Source of the DNA: Actinomycetota bacterium
GTDB taxonomy: Bacteria > Actinomycetota > Acidimicrobiia > Acidimicrobiales > Microtrichaceae
Direction of reading: 5' to 3'
NCBI GenBank assembly: GCA_016703525.1
Contig: JADJBW010000012.1
Location: 62,001 to 126,000 of the forward strand
DNA: 64,000 nt
The stretch's first letter is position 1; each line of letters begins with the position of its first letter. The position numbers and the translations under genes are program-made. Shown here piece after piece: positions 27,708 through 36,560 of the stretch. The notes under the pieces were generated by a model. It was not told where the DNA came from. It did not search any database and saw only the letters and a list, made by a program, of their open reading frames with translations.

Positions 27708-28124
27708 TCAGCCCGCGACGATCACCACCGGCTCCTCGGTGACGGCGCCGTCGATCATGCGAAACGAGCGCAGCATCGGCGTGTCGTCGCGCAGCGAGAC
27801 GATGATGTAGTGCCATGCCGGGTCGGGCGCCTGGGCCACATCGGTGCCCGATGGGTAGGGCTCGGTGTGGGTGTGGGAGTGCATCACGCCGACCACGTCG
27901 AGGCCCTCCGCCTCGGCGAGCCGGTCGACCCGCAGCACGTCGCGGCCGCCGATCGAGTACACCCGCGACGACGCCGCCTCGTTGGCGCACGGCTCGAAGC
28001 GGTTGCAGCGGGCCGACTCGTCGGGACCGAACGCACCGAGCAGGAGCCCGCACGCCTCGTCGGGCAATTCGGCGAGCGCGTGCGCGGCCATCGCATCGGA
28101 GGCGGACTTGGCGAGGTGCAGCAC
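27708..28124 (-). CDS. mec: JAMM metalloprotease (Mec-like, CysO-cysteine hydrolase)
   Basis: 138 residues. The JAMM zinc motif is seen as HSHTHTEPYPSGTD, with the upstream glutamate in LPDEACGLLLG. In Mycobacterium the homologue Mec frees cysteine from the carrier CysO after CysM has built it. The gene is 70 bases upstream of cysM on the same strand, consistent with one transcript. An alternative is a Rad50-like desampylase role, less likely in this context. Confidence 0.85.
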   Translation of the reverse strand: MLHLAKSASDAMAAHALAELPDEACGLLLGAFGPDESARCNRFEPCANEAASSRVYSIGGRDVLRVDRLAEAEGLDVVGVMHSHTHTEPYPSGTDVAQAPDPAWHYIIVSLRDDTPMLRSFRMIDGAVTEEPVVIVAG

Positions 28125-28175
28125 CTCGCCAATCTAGAACCGGTCGCCGCGGGGGCCGGTACGCTGGGGCCCCCT

Positions 28176-28658
28176 ATGAAGCGGACCACCGACGACGCGA
28201 CGATCGCCACCAATCGCCGCTCGCGGCGCGACTACGAACTCGGCGACCACTTCGAGTGCGGGATCGTGCTGCGCGGCAGCGAGGTGAAGTCGCTGCGCGA
28301 GTCGAAGGTGCAGATCGCCGATGCGTTCGGCCAGTTCTCACGTGGCGAATTGTGGCTGCATCAGTTGCACATCGCGCCGTACTCGTTCAGCCAGCACTAC
28401 TCGGGCCACGACCCGGTGCGGGTACGCAAGCTGCTGTTGCACCGCCGGGAGCTCAACAAGATCCAGGGCAAGCTGCAGGGCGAGCGGCTGTCGCTCGTGC
28501 CGACCCGCATCTATTTCAAGGAGGGGCGGGTGAAGGTGGAGATCGCCATCGGAAAGGGCCGCACCAAGGCCGACCGCCGCCAGGACATCGCGAAGCGCGA
28601 TGCCGAACGTGAGACCCGCCGCGAGATGGGCAGGGCGATGAAGCACGGCGACCGGTAA
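28176..28658 (+). CDS. smpB: SsrA-binding protein SmpB
   Basis: 160 residues from the ATG at 28176. The core ECGIVLRGSEVKSLRES, QLHIAPYSFSQHYSGHDPVR and the basic C-terminal tail that enters the ribosomal mRNA channel (KADRRQDIAKRDAERETRRE) are all present. SmpB binds tmRNA and delivers it to stalled ribosomes. The tmRNA gene itself follows at 30763-31141 on the same strand. Confidence 0.95.
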   Translation: MKRTTDDATIATNRRSRRDYELGDHFECGIVLRGSEVKSLRESKVQIADAFGQFSRGELWLHQLHIAPYSFSQHYSGHDPVRVRKLLLHRRELNKIQGKLQGERLSLVPTRIYFKEGRVKVEIAIGKGRTKADRRQDIAKRDAERETRREMGRAMKHGDR

Positions 28659-28669
28659 TCTCCGCGTTC

Positions 28670-29395
28670 ATGCGTTGGGGAAAATGGGTTGTGCTGGCTG
28701 CCGCGTTCTTCGCGGCCGGAGCGTGCGCGCCGACCGTACCGGCGACGCCGGTGCCGCCGCGCACCGCGCCGCATCCGCTGGTGATCGTGCCGGGGATCGA
28801 ACTGTTCTGCGAGGTGCAGACCACCGATTGGGCGGCATGGGAAGACGCCGCTGTCGCCCGCGGCTACCGGCGCGACGAGGTGGTGGTGTTCCGGCCCGAT
28901 CCGTGCACGTCGAACGTCGACTCGGCCGCCGGGCTCGCCCAGATCGTCGATCGACTGCTCGAAGCCACCGGCGCCGACAAGGTCGACATCGTGGCGCACT
29001 CGATGGGGTCGCTCGCGAGCCGCTGGTGCATTCGGTTCTCGGGGTGCGGCGGCAAGGTGGCCCACATGGTGGGCGTTGCGGCGGCGAACCACGGCACCAT
29101 TTGGGCGAACCTGTGCCCGGTGGCGGTGTGGTCGCGATCGTGCGGCGAACTCGCGCCGCAGTCGTCGATGATCGCGGCGTTGAACGCCGACGACGAGTCG
29201 TGGGGCGACGTCGAGTACGCCACGTTCAACTCGGTGTGCGACATCGCGATCGTCCCCTACACGTCGACCTTCCTCGACGGAGCGATCAACGTGGACGAGC
29301 CGCGGTGCGTGGGTCACACGGGTTGGAAGACCGACGGCCCGACGATCGACTGGTCGCTCGACTGGTTCGCGGGGAGCACCGCCGACTCGCGGTGA
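28670..29395 (+). CDS. Lipase-like alpha/beta-hydrolase lipoprotein
   Basis: 241 residues. MRWGKWVVLAAAFFAAGAC is a lipoprotein signal with lipobox AGAC at the end. HPLVIVPGIELF is the oxyanion-side strand and AHSMGSLASRW carries the nucleophile serine of class 2-like lipases. Six to eight cysteines in the mature part suggest disulfide bonds outside the cell. It starts 11 bases after smpB. Confidence 0.8.
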   Translation: MRWGKWVVLAAAFFAAGACAPTVPATPVPPRTAPHPLVIVPGIELFCEVQTTDWAAWEDAAVARGYRRDEVVVFRPDPCTSNVDSAAGLAQIVDRLLEATGADKVDIVAHSMGSLASRWCIRFSGCGGKVAHMVGVAAANHGTIWANLCPVAVWSRSCGELAPQSSMIAALNADDESWGDVEYATFNSVCDIAIVPYTSTFLDGAINVDEPRCVGHTGWKTDGPTIDWSLDWFAGSTADSR

Positions 29396-29483
29396 TCCCC
29401 CGCTATCCGGCTACTCGCCGACGGCCTGCGACTCCTCCGCGCCGGCATCGATGTCGGCGTTGGCATCGATGTCGGTGTCGGCA

Positions 29484-30536
29484 TCAGTCGGCGTCGATGT
29501 CGGCCCCGGCGGGCAGCACGACCACCTGGGCTCCGCCGAGATCGATGGTCTTCTCGTGGCCGGTCTCGATGATGCTGACGATCTCGTCCGCCATGGGAGG
29601 CCACGCGTCGACAGCGGCCCGGCCGTCGATGCTGGCGGCGCGCAGCGCACGGTCGAACTCGGGGTCGTGGAGCGCACGATCGACGGCGGTGCGAAGCCCT
29701 TCGAGGTCGCCCGGCTCGACGTAGCCCAGGTAGTCGTCGCCGAGCGTGTCGATGATCGCCGGGTGGCGGGTGACGATCACGGGCTTGTGGTACTTCAACG
29801 CCTGCAGCAAGACGCTGTGTCCGCTGCCGCCGCCGCTCGCCTTGAGCGGGATCACCACGAGGCGGCTGCCGGCGACCATCTCCTCGAAACGCCCAGGCGC
29901 GAACGTGGTGTCGACGCGGATGTGGTCGGGCAGATCGGCGGGCAGGCCATTCGCCTCGGTCGCCGAGATCTCGACCTTCTCCTCCAGGCCCTTCGCAACC
30001 TCGAGGAACAGGTCGTAGTCGCGGTTGGTGTAGCCGCCGGTGAACACGTAGTCCTCGCCGGTGGCCTTCCCGAGCGGCAGGCCGACGACCTCGCGGAACG
30101 GCAACATGATGACGCGGTCGCGGCGCAGACGGCCGCCGCGTAGCACCGCCTCCTCCTCGACCGACGAGTCGGCGACGAAGTAGAGGCGGTCATCTGCGAA
30201 CCAGCGGAGGAAGGCGGCGAAGCCCTCGCGCATCTTGCGCGACTGGACGATGTTGCCCCACGCGACGATGCGGCGAGGCTGGTGGACGAGGCGCAGCTTG
30301 AGCAGCACCAGCACGGGCACGATGTACCAGCTGATGACCACCACGTCGTCGCCCTCACGCCACGCGGAGCGGTACGCGAAAAGGTTGGGGAGCAGCACGG
30401 GCAGGAGCGACAGCTTGCTGCGCATCTGGTGTTCGCCGAGGCGCGGGTGCATAGCGCGCACCGTTGCGCCGTGGTGCTCCACGAGCAGCTTCACGTCGTG
30501 TCCGTATGAGTTCGGGCTATCGGTGACGATGACCAC
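29484..30536 (-). CDS. Glycosyltransferase family 4-like protein
   Basis: 350 residues. The N-terminal half contains SWYIVPVLVLLKLRLV, a membrane-association helix, and the C-terminal half carries PLKASGGGSGHSVLLQALKY, the nucleotide-sugar donor loop of GT-B enzymes, followed by VIVTRHPAI. It probably transfers a sugar to a lipid or surface glycan. The reading frame stops at 29484, but a second frame continues the acidic ADID repeats to a stop at 29411, so a single-base error near 29485 may have shortened the tail. The gene is convergent with the lipoprotein gene. Confidence 0.75.
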   Translation of the reverse strand: MVIVTDSPNSYGHDVKLLVEHHGATVRAMHPRLGEHQMRSKLSLLPVLLPNLFAYRSAWREGDDVVVISWYIVPVLVLLKLRLVHQPRRIVAWGNIVQSRKMREGFAAFLRWFADDRLYFVADSSVEEEAVLRGGRLRRDRVIMLPFREVVGLPLGKATGEDYVFTGGYTNRDYDLFLEVAKGLEEKVEISATEANGLPADLPDHIRVDTTFAPGRFEEMVAGSRLVVIPLKASGGGSGHSVLLQALKYHKPVIVTRHPAIIDTLGDDYLGYVEPGDLEGLRTAVDRALHDPEFDRALRAASIDGRAAVDAWPPMADEIVSIIETGHEKTIDLGGAQVVVLPAGADIDAD

Positions 30537-30625
30537 GATCCCTCCATCGTCGTCATGCCTGTTAGGGCGGTTTCAGTTGGGCGGGCGACCACGACCGGGC
30601 GGACGGTGGCGCGCCGCCACACTAA

Positions 30626-30655
30626 GTTTCGGCAAAGCTTCGGCAAAGCCCGAAA
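30626..30655. repeat. Tandem 11-base repeat inside a GTTTCGG/CCGAAAC palindrome
   Basis: TTCGGCAAAGC occurs twice in tandem (30628-30638 and 30639-30649) and the whole is flanked by inverted GTTTCGG (30626-30632) and CCGAAAC (30649-30655). It lies between the glycosyltransferase start and the tmRNA gene, so it may bind a regulator or fold into a hairpin. Confidence 0.6.
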
Positions 30656-30669
30656 CGAGTGAACGGCGT

Positions 30670-30675
30670 TAATAT
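30670..30675 (+). promoter_or_regulatory. Possible -10 element for ssrA
   Basis: TAATAT is the only AT-rich hexamer in this GC-rich leader and lies about 88 bases before the mature tmRNA 5' end. That end is normally made by RNase P, so a longer precursor is expected. No convincing -35 box is seen. Confidence 0.3.
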
Positions 30676-30762
30676 TCGGCGAAATGCGTGTGGGTAGTTC
30701 CCCCAGCGGCCCCCGAGGGCGCGCAGGGGGGCCTCAACGGCTACCCTTGGCAGCGCACCCAC

Positions 30763-31141
30763 GGGGCTGACTGGTTTCGACGTTCGGATCCGGAAGCCGC
30801 GTGCGACCCGAGTTGCTCAGACTCGTTAATCGGGGCACAAAAAAGAACCGCCAACAGCGAGTTCGCTCTCGCCGCCTGATTTTTCAGACGGTATGAGAGA
30901 AATCGTGACCAGCAATGGCGCACGGGGCCAGACCACTGCAGCCCGGCAACAGAAGCAGTGGTGGACGGCAGGGAGAGACCGCTGGCGGCGTGAAAGAACG
31001 CTGACTTCGAGGAAAGACTCGGCGGAGAACTTCGGTTCAATCGACCCGGCGACGCGTTAACCGCAAGGCGCACTCTCGGGAATGGTCGTAGCACGTCAGG
31101 TAACCGCCGAGCGGACGGGAGTTCGATTCTCCCCAGCTCCA
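30763..31141 (+). ncRNA. ssrA: tmRNA (ssrA)
   Basis: The 5' end GGGGCTGACTGGTTTCGAC pairs with the 3' end CAGCTCC plus discriminator A to form the alanine-tRNA-like acceptor stem; the T-arm reads GGGAGTTCGATTCTCCC. No CCA is encoded. The tag reading frame resumes at GCA (30835) and encodes AQKRTANSEFALAA before TGA at 30877-30879; the ALAA end is the classic protease degron. tmRNA rescues stalled ribosomes together with SmpB (28176-28658). Its 3' end is a common integration target and here lies directly before an integrase gene. Confidence 0.95.
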
Positions 31142-31147
31142 CGGCGA

Positions 31148-31190
31148 GATCCGCAGTCATCCTCCGATGGCTGCGGATCCCTTGTTTTTC
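31148..31190 (+). terminator. Rho-independent terminator after ssrA
   Basis: GATCCGCAG (31148-31156) pairs with CTGCGGATC (31171-31179); with a further four pairs, including one G-T, the stem has about 13 base pairs and a six-base loop. It is followed by CCTTGTTTTTC. This is a well-formed intrinsic terminator for tmRNA. Confidence 0.85.
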
Positions 31191-31360
31191 GGGGGTTTTG
31201 GGGAGCCGGTTCCGCAGTTGTCCGAGCTTGTCTGCACTCATTTCTGGCGCGTTACTCCCCCGGTTACTCCCCCCAAGCGGGTTCGTGTGCGGTACCGTCG
31301 TGAGGATTCGGTTGCTCCCGCCGACCTCCGGGACGCCTCCTCATCCACCCGGGAGACCCC

Positions 31361-32613
31361 TTGGCACGCAAGCCGCGACAGAAGCGCACCTACCTCGGCG
31401 ACGGCTCGATGTCGGTCGCTGCAAAGAATCCGAATGGCTCGGGCTCGGTGTACTACGAGCCGCCCTCCGTCCGCCCCGATGGTCGGGAGAGGGCCGGCCG
31501 ATGGCGTGCCACCTACACGGACGGCGATGGCAAGACGCGCCGAGTCACGGCAGCGACCCGGAGCGAGGTGGGGCTCGACGTGATGAGCGGATCCGCGAGC
31601 TGGACACGCCGTCACGGCTGTCGAGCAAGTTCGACGCCGACACCACGGTGACCGAACTGCTGGAGTGGTGGCTCGAGACCGTCGCCCGCCACCAGGTGAA
31701 GGTGTCGACGCTCGACAGCTACCGGCGATTCGCGAGCTACCTCACCGACGGCATCGGGTCGGAGCGGATCGCCGACGTGAGCGCCGAGGGACTCACGGCA
31801 TGGCAGTCCGGACTGATGGACAAGTACGCGCCATACACCGTGCTCAACTGCCGGAAGGTGTGCCGCCAGGCGTTCCTCGAAGCGATGAAGCTCGGGCTCA
31901 TCGCCGGCAATCCGTTCGACCTCGTGAAGGCCCCTCGCGCAAAGCGTCAGACCGCCGGGCGAGCCCTATCCCCCGCCGAGGCGAAATCACTGATCAGCGC
32001 AGCGCAGGACCTCCGATACGGCGCGGCGATCACGTTGCTGTTCTGCCAGGGCTGGAGAGTCAGCGAGGTACTGGGGCTGGCATGGGGAGACCTCGATCTC
32101 GACGCCGGCACGGCGCGGATTCGACGCGGAGCTGCATACACGACGTCAACCGGGACGGCGCTCGGGCCGACGAAGACCTCCGGAGCGGAGGGCGTCCACT
32201 TCCTCGCGCCGATCTCGGTTGCCCGCCTCAGGAGGCACCTAGACGATCAGACCGCCGAGCGCGAGCGCTCGTCGACGCCATGGCCCGCTCACGTCTACGA
32301 CGGCGAAGAGCTGTCGATGGTGTTCACGACTCAGGCCGGCGGTCTCGTGAACCGCCAAGCGGTGGTGACCGACATCGGCCGCGCTGCCAAGAAGACCAAG
32401 CTCGACCCAGTCGGCATCGCCACCCACACCGGTCGACGCACCGTCATCACAGCGCTCTACGCCAACGGCAACCTCGACCTCGGCGACGTCGCTCGCCACG
32501 TCGGCCACTCCGACACCAAGACAACGGCCAGCTACTTGCGGGACCTGGGCCAGCGTCCGGCCGACACGGCGAGAGCGGCGGCACGACTGCTGGATCCGAC
32601 CTTCGGGGAGTGA
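31361..32613 (+). pseudogene. Tyrosine-type site-specific integrase, one frame break
   Basis: Starts at TTG 31361 (MARKPRQKRTYLGDGSM...) after GGGAG; the frame changes at the G4 run 31570-31573 and the rest reads to 32613. Adding one G there gives a continuous protein of about 417 residues. The arm/core-binding region contains TVTELLEWWLETV. The catalytic domain shows Arg in GWRVSEVLGLAW, HTGRRT, GHSDTKTT and Tyr in SYLRDLG, so all catalytic residues are present. It sits next to the ssrA 3' end, so it is the probable integrase that placed the defence island there. Confidence 0.8.
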
Positions 32614-32660
32614 GTCCGACGGCGTTCAACCGGCAATCGCCCAGCCCGGTTGCGAACGGC

Positions 32661-33860
32661 TCAGGCAGAGGTGGTCCAAGGTGCGAGCGCGTGTCGCAGA
32701 TGCGTGAAACGGACGCGTTCCTGCTCAAGGCGTACGGACCTGCCGTAGCGATCCTCGATCAGATCACGGTAGAGGGTCTGCTCGTTCGTCGTTAGATGGC
32801 CAAGCACCTCGTCGGTCGGGCTGTCCTCCTCGACGAGCTGCGTCGGATGAGCGAGCAGCGTCTCGTGGTCCATCAAGATCGAGCGAACAGACCCGAAGCG
32901 CGCCCGGAGTCGGCTCAGGATCGAAAACCCATGGGTGTCTATATCTCCCCAGTAGACGATCTCCTTGCCATGGAGCCACGTGATCGATTCCAGCGTCGTG
33001 AGTGCGAAGCCCTCGCCGAAGATGGCAATGGAATCGTTGACCTCCGGGAAGGCGAGATAGCTCACCTCGTTCTCGATCACGAACACCGTGGCCACTGGGA
33101 GTTCGATCTCGGCGACTTCGTCCACGCGAAGACGGATCTCGGTGATGGGTGGCGGGAAGGTTTGGATGGGCGACAGGATTCGCAGCCGCACGTACTGGGG
33201 CTTCGACCGAAATCCGAACCGCTGGGCGAATCCCGACTTCTCGATGTGCACGCGCTCAGCGAGAAGTAGCTCAAGCAGGAGTCGTCCGAGGATCTTCCGA
33301 TGCCGCTCGACGAACTTGGTGTCGACTCCTGGCACGTCGATGTGCCGCACATAGCAGCGGCTGGTGTCGTGAGACTCAACCCATCTCACCGTCGAGACGA
33401 GGTCCGGCCATATTGCGTGGTGCGAAACGGCCTCCAGAGGGTGATCGGTGACCCAGCCCACAAGCGTCGAGGCGGACGAGCGGGTGAGCTCCAGAATCTC
33501 GTCCAAGGCTCGGACGTCGTCTCGAGTCCCGAGCACGGCGCAAAGCTGGTCGAATGAGTCGATTCGGACCCGGCAGGGCACGTCGTTCGACCCGAGCCCG
33601 TTGCCTTTGATCGTACGATGCTCAACTCCGAACCGCGGCCGCCCACTTTCGGTGCAGCTGTCACGACGGAACCGCTCCGACCAGCGGGTCGCCCCCTCCA
33701 GGTCGTCAAGCACCTCGGTCGCTGTCGGTGCCCTCACCGATAGGACGATCGGGTCCCATGGCTTGCCGGCTGCGTAAGCACGGAGCAGGTCGCCGCGCTC
33801 CCACCGCTTCCGGAGCGTGGCGAGAAGGTCGTCGACGCTGGTCCAACGAGTCGCGATCAT
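32661..33860 (-). CDS. jetD: Wadjet type I nuclease subunit JetD
   Basis: 399 residues. The N-terminal part matches DUF3322 and the C-terminal part DUF2220, the Toprim-like domain: a glutamate in VFVIENEVSYLAF and the acidic pair in YWGDIDTHGFSIL are the metal ligands. JetD is the nuclease that cuts circular plasmids bent by the JetABC SMC complex. Its ATG overlaps the jetC stop by 4 bases, and it is the last gene of the operon jetA-jetB-jetC-jetD, convergent with the integrase. Confidence 0.9.
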   Translation of the reverse strand: MIATRWTSVDDLLATLRKRWERGDLLRAYAAGKPWDPIVLSVRAPTATEVLDDLEGATRWSERFRRDSCTESGRPRFGVEHRTIKGNGLGSNDVPCRVRIDSFDQLCAVLGTRDDVRALDEILELTRSSASTLVGWVTDHPLEAVSHHAIWPDLVSTVRWVESHDTSRCYVRHIDVPGVDTKFVERHRKILGRLLLELLLAERVHIEKSGFAQRFGFRSKPQYVRLRILSPIQTFPPPITEIRLRVDEVAEIELPVATVFVIENEVSYLAFPEVNDSIAIFGEGFALTTLESITWLHGKEIVYWGDIDTHGFSILSRLRARFGSVRSILMDHETLLAHPTQLVEEDSPTDEVLGHLTTNEQTLYRDLIEDRYGRSVRLEQERVRFTHLRHALAPWTTSA

Positions 33861-34891
33861 GCACGCTCCTGACGCCGGCGACGGTGTTCCTCAACGGTGA
33901 GACACTGCAGGCGGGAGTAGTTGCCGTTGAGGTTGTCGACGAAACCGACCGACGTGACGTGGGGCTCGATCACGTGGATCTTCTGAAGCGGAGTGACGAT
34001 CAGCAGCTGGAGTCCGAGCCGGGTGAAGAGGTTGAGCGCGTAGCGGGTGGAGTCGTCCGAGCCGCGGATCGTGTAGGCGAGCTTCTCCTTCTGCCCTCCC
34101 GATTTCCCGCCCGAATCGGTGTAGTTCTCGTGCTCTCGGTCATCCTCACGCCAGCGCTCGGACGCAGAGAACACGAACCATTGACGGACGTCGGTCACGC
34201 GGCGCGTCCAGCTGCGGTCTTGGTCGACGCTGCCCTCGCGGCCCTTGAAGCGGTCGACGATGCGCTTGACCTGGAGGAATCGCTCCTCGGAGTACTGATC
34301 CGAGTCGGCGCCAACCACGTTGTCGGTGCACGCTCGTAGATCCTCACGAAATTCCCGTATCTCGGTGTTGGGGGTGCGATCTGGAACGAGACGGATATAA
34401 CGACCTTCGTTGTAGTCGATGCCGTGAAGAGAGACGTTGATCGTGTTCACGCGGTCACGGATGATCGTTTCCTGCTTGTTGAGCTGGGCCGACAGGTTCG
34501 CGATGTCTCGGATCGTGTTCTGATTCAGATAGTCCTTGAACTCCTGCTCGAAGCGCGGGAGGTCATCGGTGGCAACTCGCTCGTGGAGGTCGCGGTACTC
34601 CCCCGCCGATTCGATCGAGTCATCCAACTCGAGGGTCTCCTGGGGATAGGCGTTGCGGAATGAACCCATGGATCGAACGATTCGTTGAGCGAGGCGGTTC
34701 TGTTGGGAAACCGCTGTTTCCTTGCGGGTCGCCAATGCCGTAGCGACGGACTGCTGAGCATCTCGAGCCACTGCTCGATCAGTGATCTCGGTCGACAGCT
34801 CAGTGACCATCAGCTGCTCGATCGATTCGAACTCAGGGCTCGCTGCCTCAAGTGCCGCAGCGTCAAGGAGGATGCGCTCAACGAGCTCCAG

Positions 34892-36560
34892 CCCTGATTC
34901 TTCATGGGGTTGAGATGGGTCGAAGTCTCTGAGACGCGACAAGTGCCCCAACGGCGGGCTTTTCTGGTGGTTACTACGCCGACAGAAGGCCTCTCGAAGG
35001 AGCACTTGACAGGTGAACGGTATCAGCACGCGTCGAGTCAAGATCGAGTCGGGTGGAACCGGGGTCGTCGCGCATGTCGGACTCCACGCGGTCGGCTCGT
35101 TCGCTGATGCTGTCGGCCTCGGTGACGCGCTTTCCGACGCAGTGCTGTATCGGGGCCGTGGGATACCGGTGCATGACCGGGGCACGGTGTTGGTCCACAC
35201 CGCGTTGATGCTCGCCGGGGGCGGCGAATCGTGCCTCGATATCGAACACCTCCGCGCCGGGCCGCTTCTGTTCGGTGGTGTCGCGTCAGACACGGCCGTC
35301 GCCCGACCCTCGCAGCGATCGGCCTCGCGGATCGTGAACGTGTCGCCGCAGCGGTCGCTCCGTTACGGGAACGAGTGTGGTCCACCCTCGATCTTGATGA
35401 ACGCGATCCGGTGTTGTTGGACATCGACGCGTCGATCGTCGGGATCCACTCCGAGAACAAGGAGAACGCTGCCGCGACGTTCAAGGGCACCTACGGGTTC
35501 CACCCGATGATGTGTTTCGCTGACGCGACCGGTGAGACACTCGCCGCGGTGCTGCGCCCAGGCAACGCGGGTGCGAACACTGTGACCGATCACCTCGACG
35601 TGTTGGACCAGGCTGTCGCCCAGTTGCCCGCGGGATCGCGCTTGGTCACCGAAACGGCGACGACCCGACGGGGTGTCGCGACGGGTTGTGGTGCGTGCCG
35701 ATGCTGCGGGGTGCACCGAAGGGTTCCTGGGGGGATGCCGGGCACGCAACATCGGGTTCTACGTGAGCGCCCGTCGCAACACTGGTGTTCACGCGGCGAT
35801 CTTCGACGCGGTCGGTGTTGACGTGTGGCTACCCGCGTTGGGACGTGATCGCGAACCACGCGATGACGGCGCGGTCGTCGCTGAGCTCACCTCGCTCATC
35901 GACGATCCGAAACTCCCCGCCACACGGCTGATCGTTCGCCGCAACCGTTACACCCCGGAGCGCAACGCAGCCTGTTCCCATCGATGGACTACCGGTACTG
36001 GGGTTCTACACCGATCAGCCCGGCGATCCCCGCGACCTCGACGCGACGATGCGCTCACGCGCATGTCGAACAACACATCGCCCGTCTCAAAGACTCCGGG
36101 CTGTGCCGGTTCCCGTTCAACCGGTTCGAGTCGAACCAGGCGTGGCTGATGACCGTCACGCTCGCCGCGGACCTGCTCCGCTGGTTCGCGATCATGTGCC
36201 TCCCCGCCAGTTGGGTGAACACGCGACCCAAGAGACTGCGTTGGACCCTGCTCCATGCTCCCGGCCGGCTCGTGCGCACCGCACGCCAGACAGTCGTGCG
36301 CATCATCGACGACTGGCCCACCGCGGACGTGTTGACCCACGCCTACCAGCGCATCGCACACATCGCCTGACCCCGCCCGAACCCGAGAGCGAACGCCACC
36401 ACCCTCACCGACCGCGCCCCAACACGGCCCCAACCACGTCGCCGGACCCGCCAACCACACCGACGAGGCGGCCAGGCCCCGCAAACCGCTCAAGGCACCC
36501 GACCCGACACCGAAATCAGCCCCAACCCACACCCCCAAACCACCCCGTGAAGAATCAGGG
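34892..36560 (+). mobile_element. IS1380-family insertion sequence, copy 1 (in jetC)
   Basis: 1669 bases with terminal inverted repeats CCCTGATTCTTCA (34892-34904) and its complement at 36548-36560. The right flank is CTAG (36561-36564) and the left flank CCAG (34888-34891), a 4-base target duplication with one mismatch. Compared with copy 2 it has a few substitutions and lacks 10 bases at seven GC-rich sites, which break its transposase. Confidence 0.85.
35013..36370 (+). pseudogene. IS1380-family transposase, copy 1, several frame breaks
   Basis: Starts GTG at 35013 (VNGISTRRVKIESGGTG) and ends at 36370, matching the intact transposase of copy 2. Bases are missing relative to copy 2 near 35300 (one G), 35633 (one G), 35670 (one G), 35920 (three bases), 35943 (one G), 36002 (one G) and 36050 (two bases). 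All lie in G/C runs or short GC repeats. The DDE region VLLDIDASIVGIHSENK is present. Confidence 0.75.
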
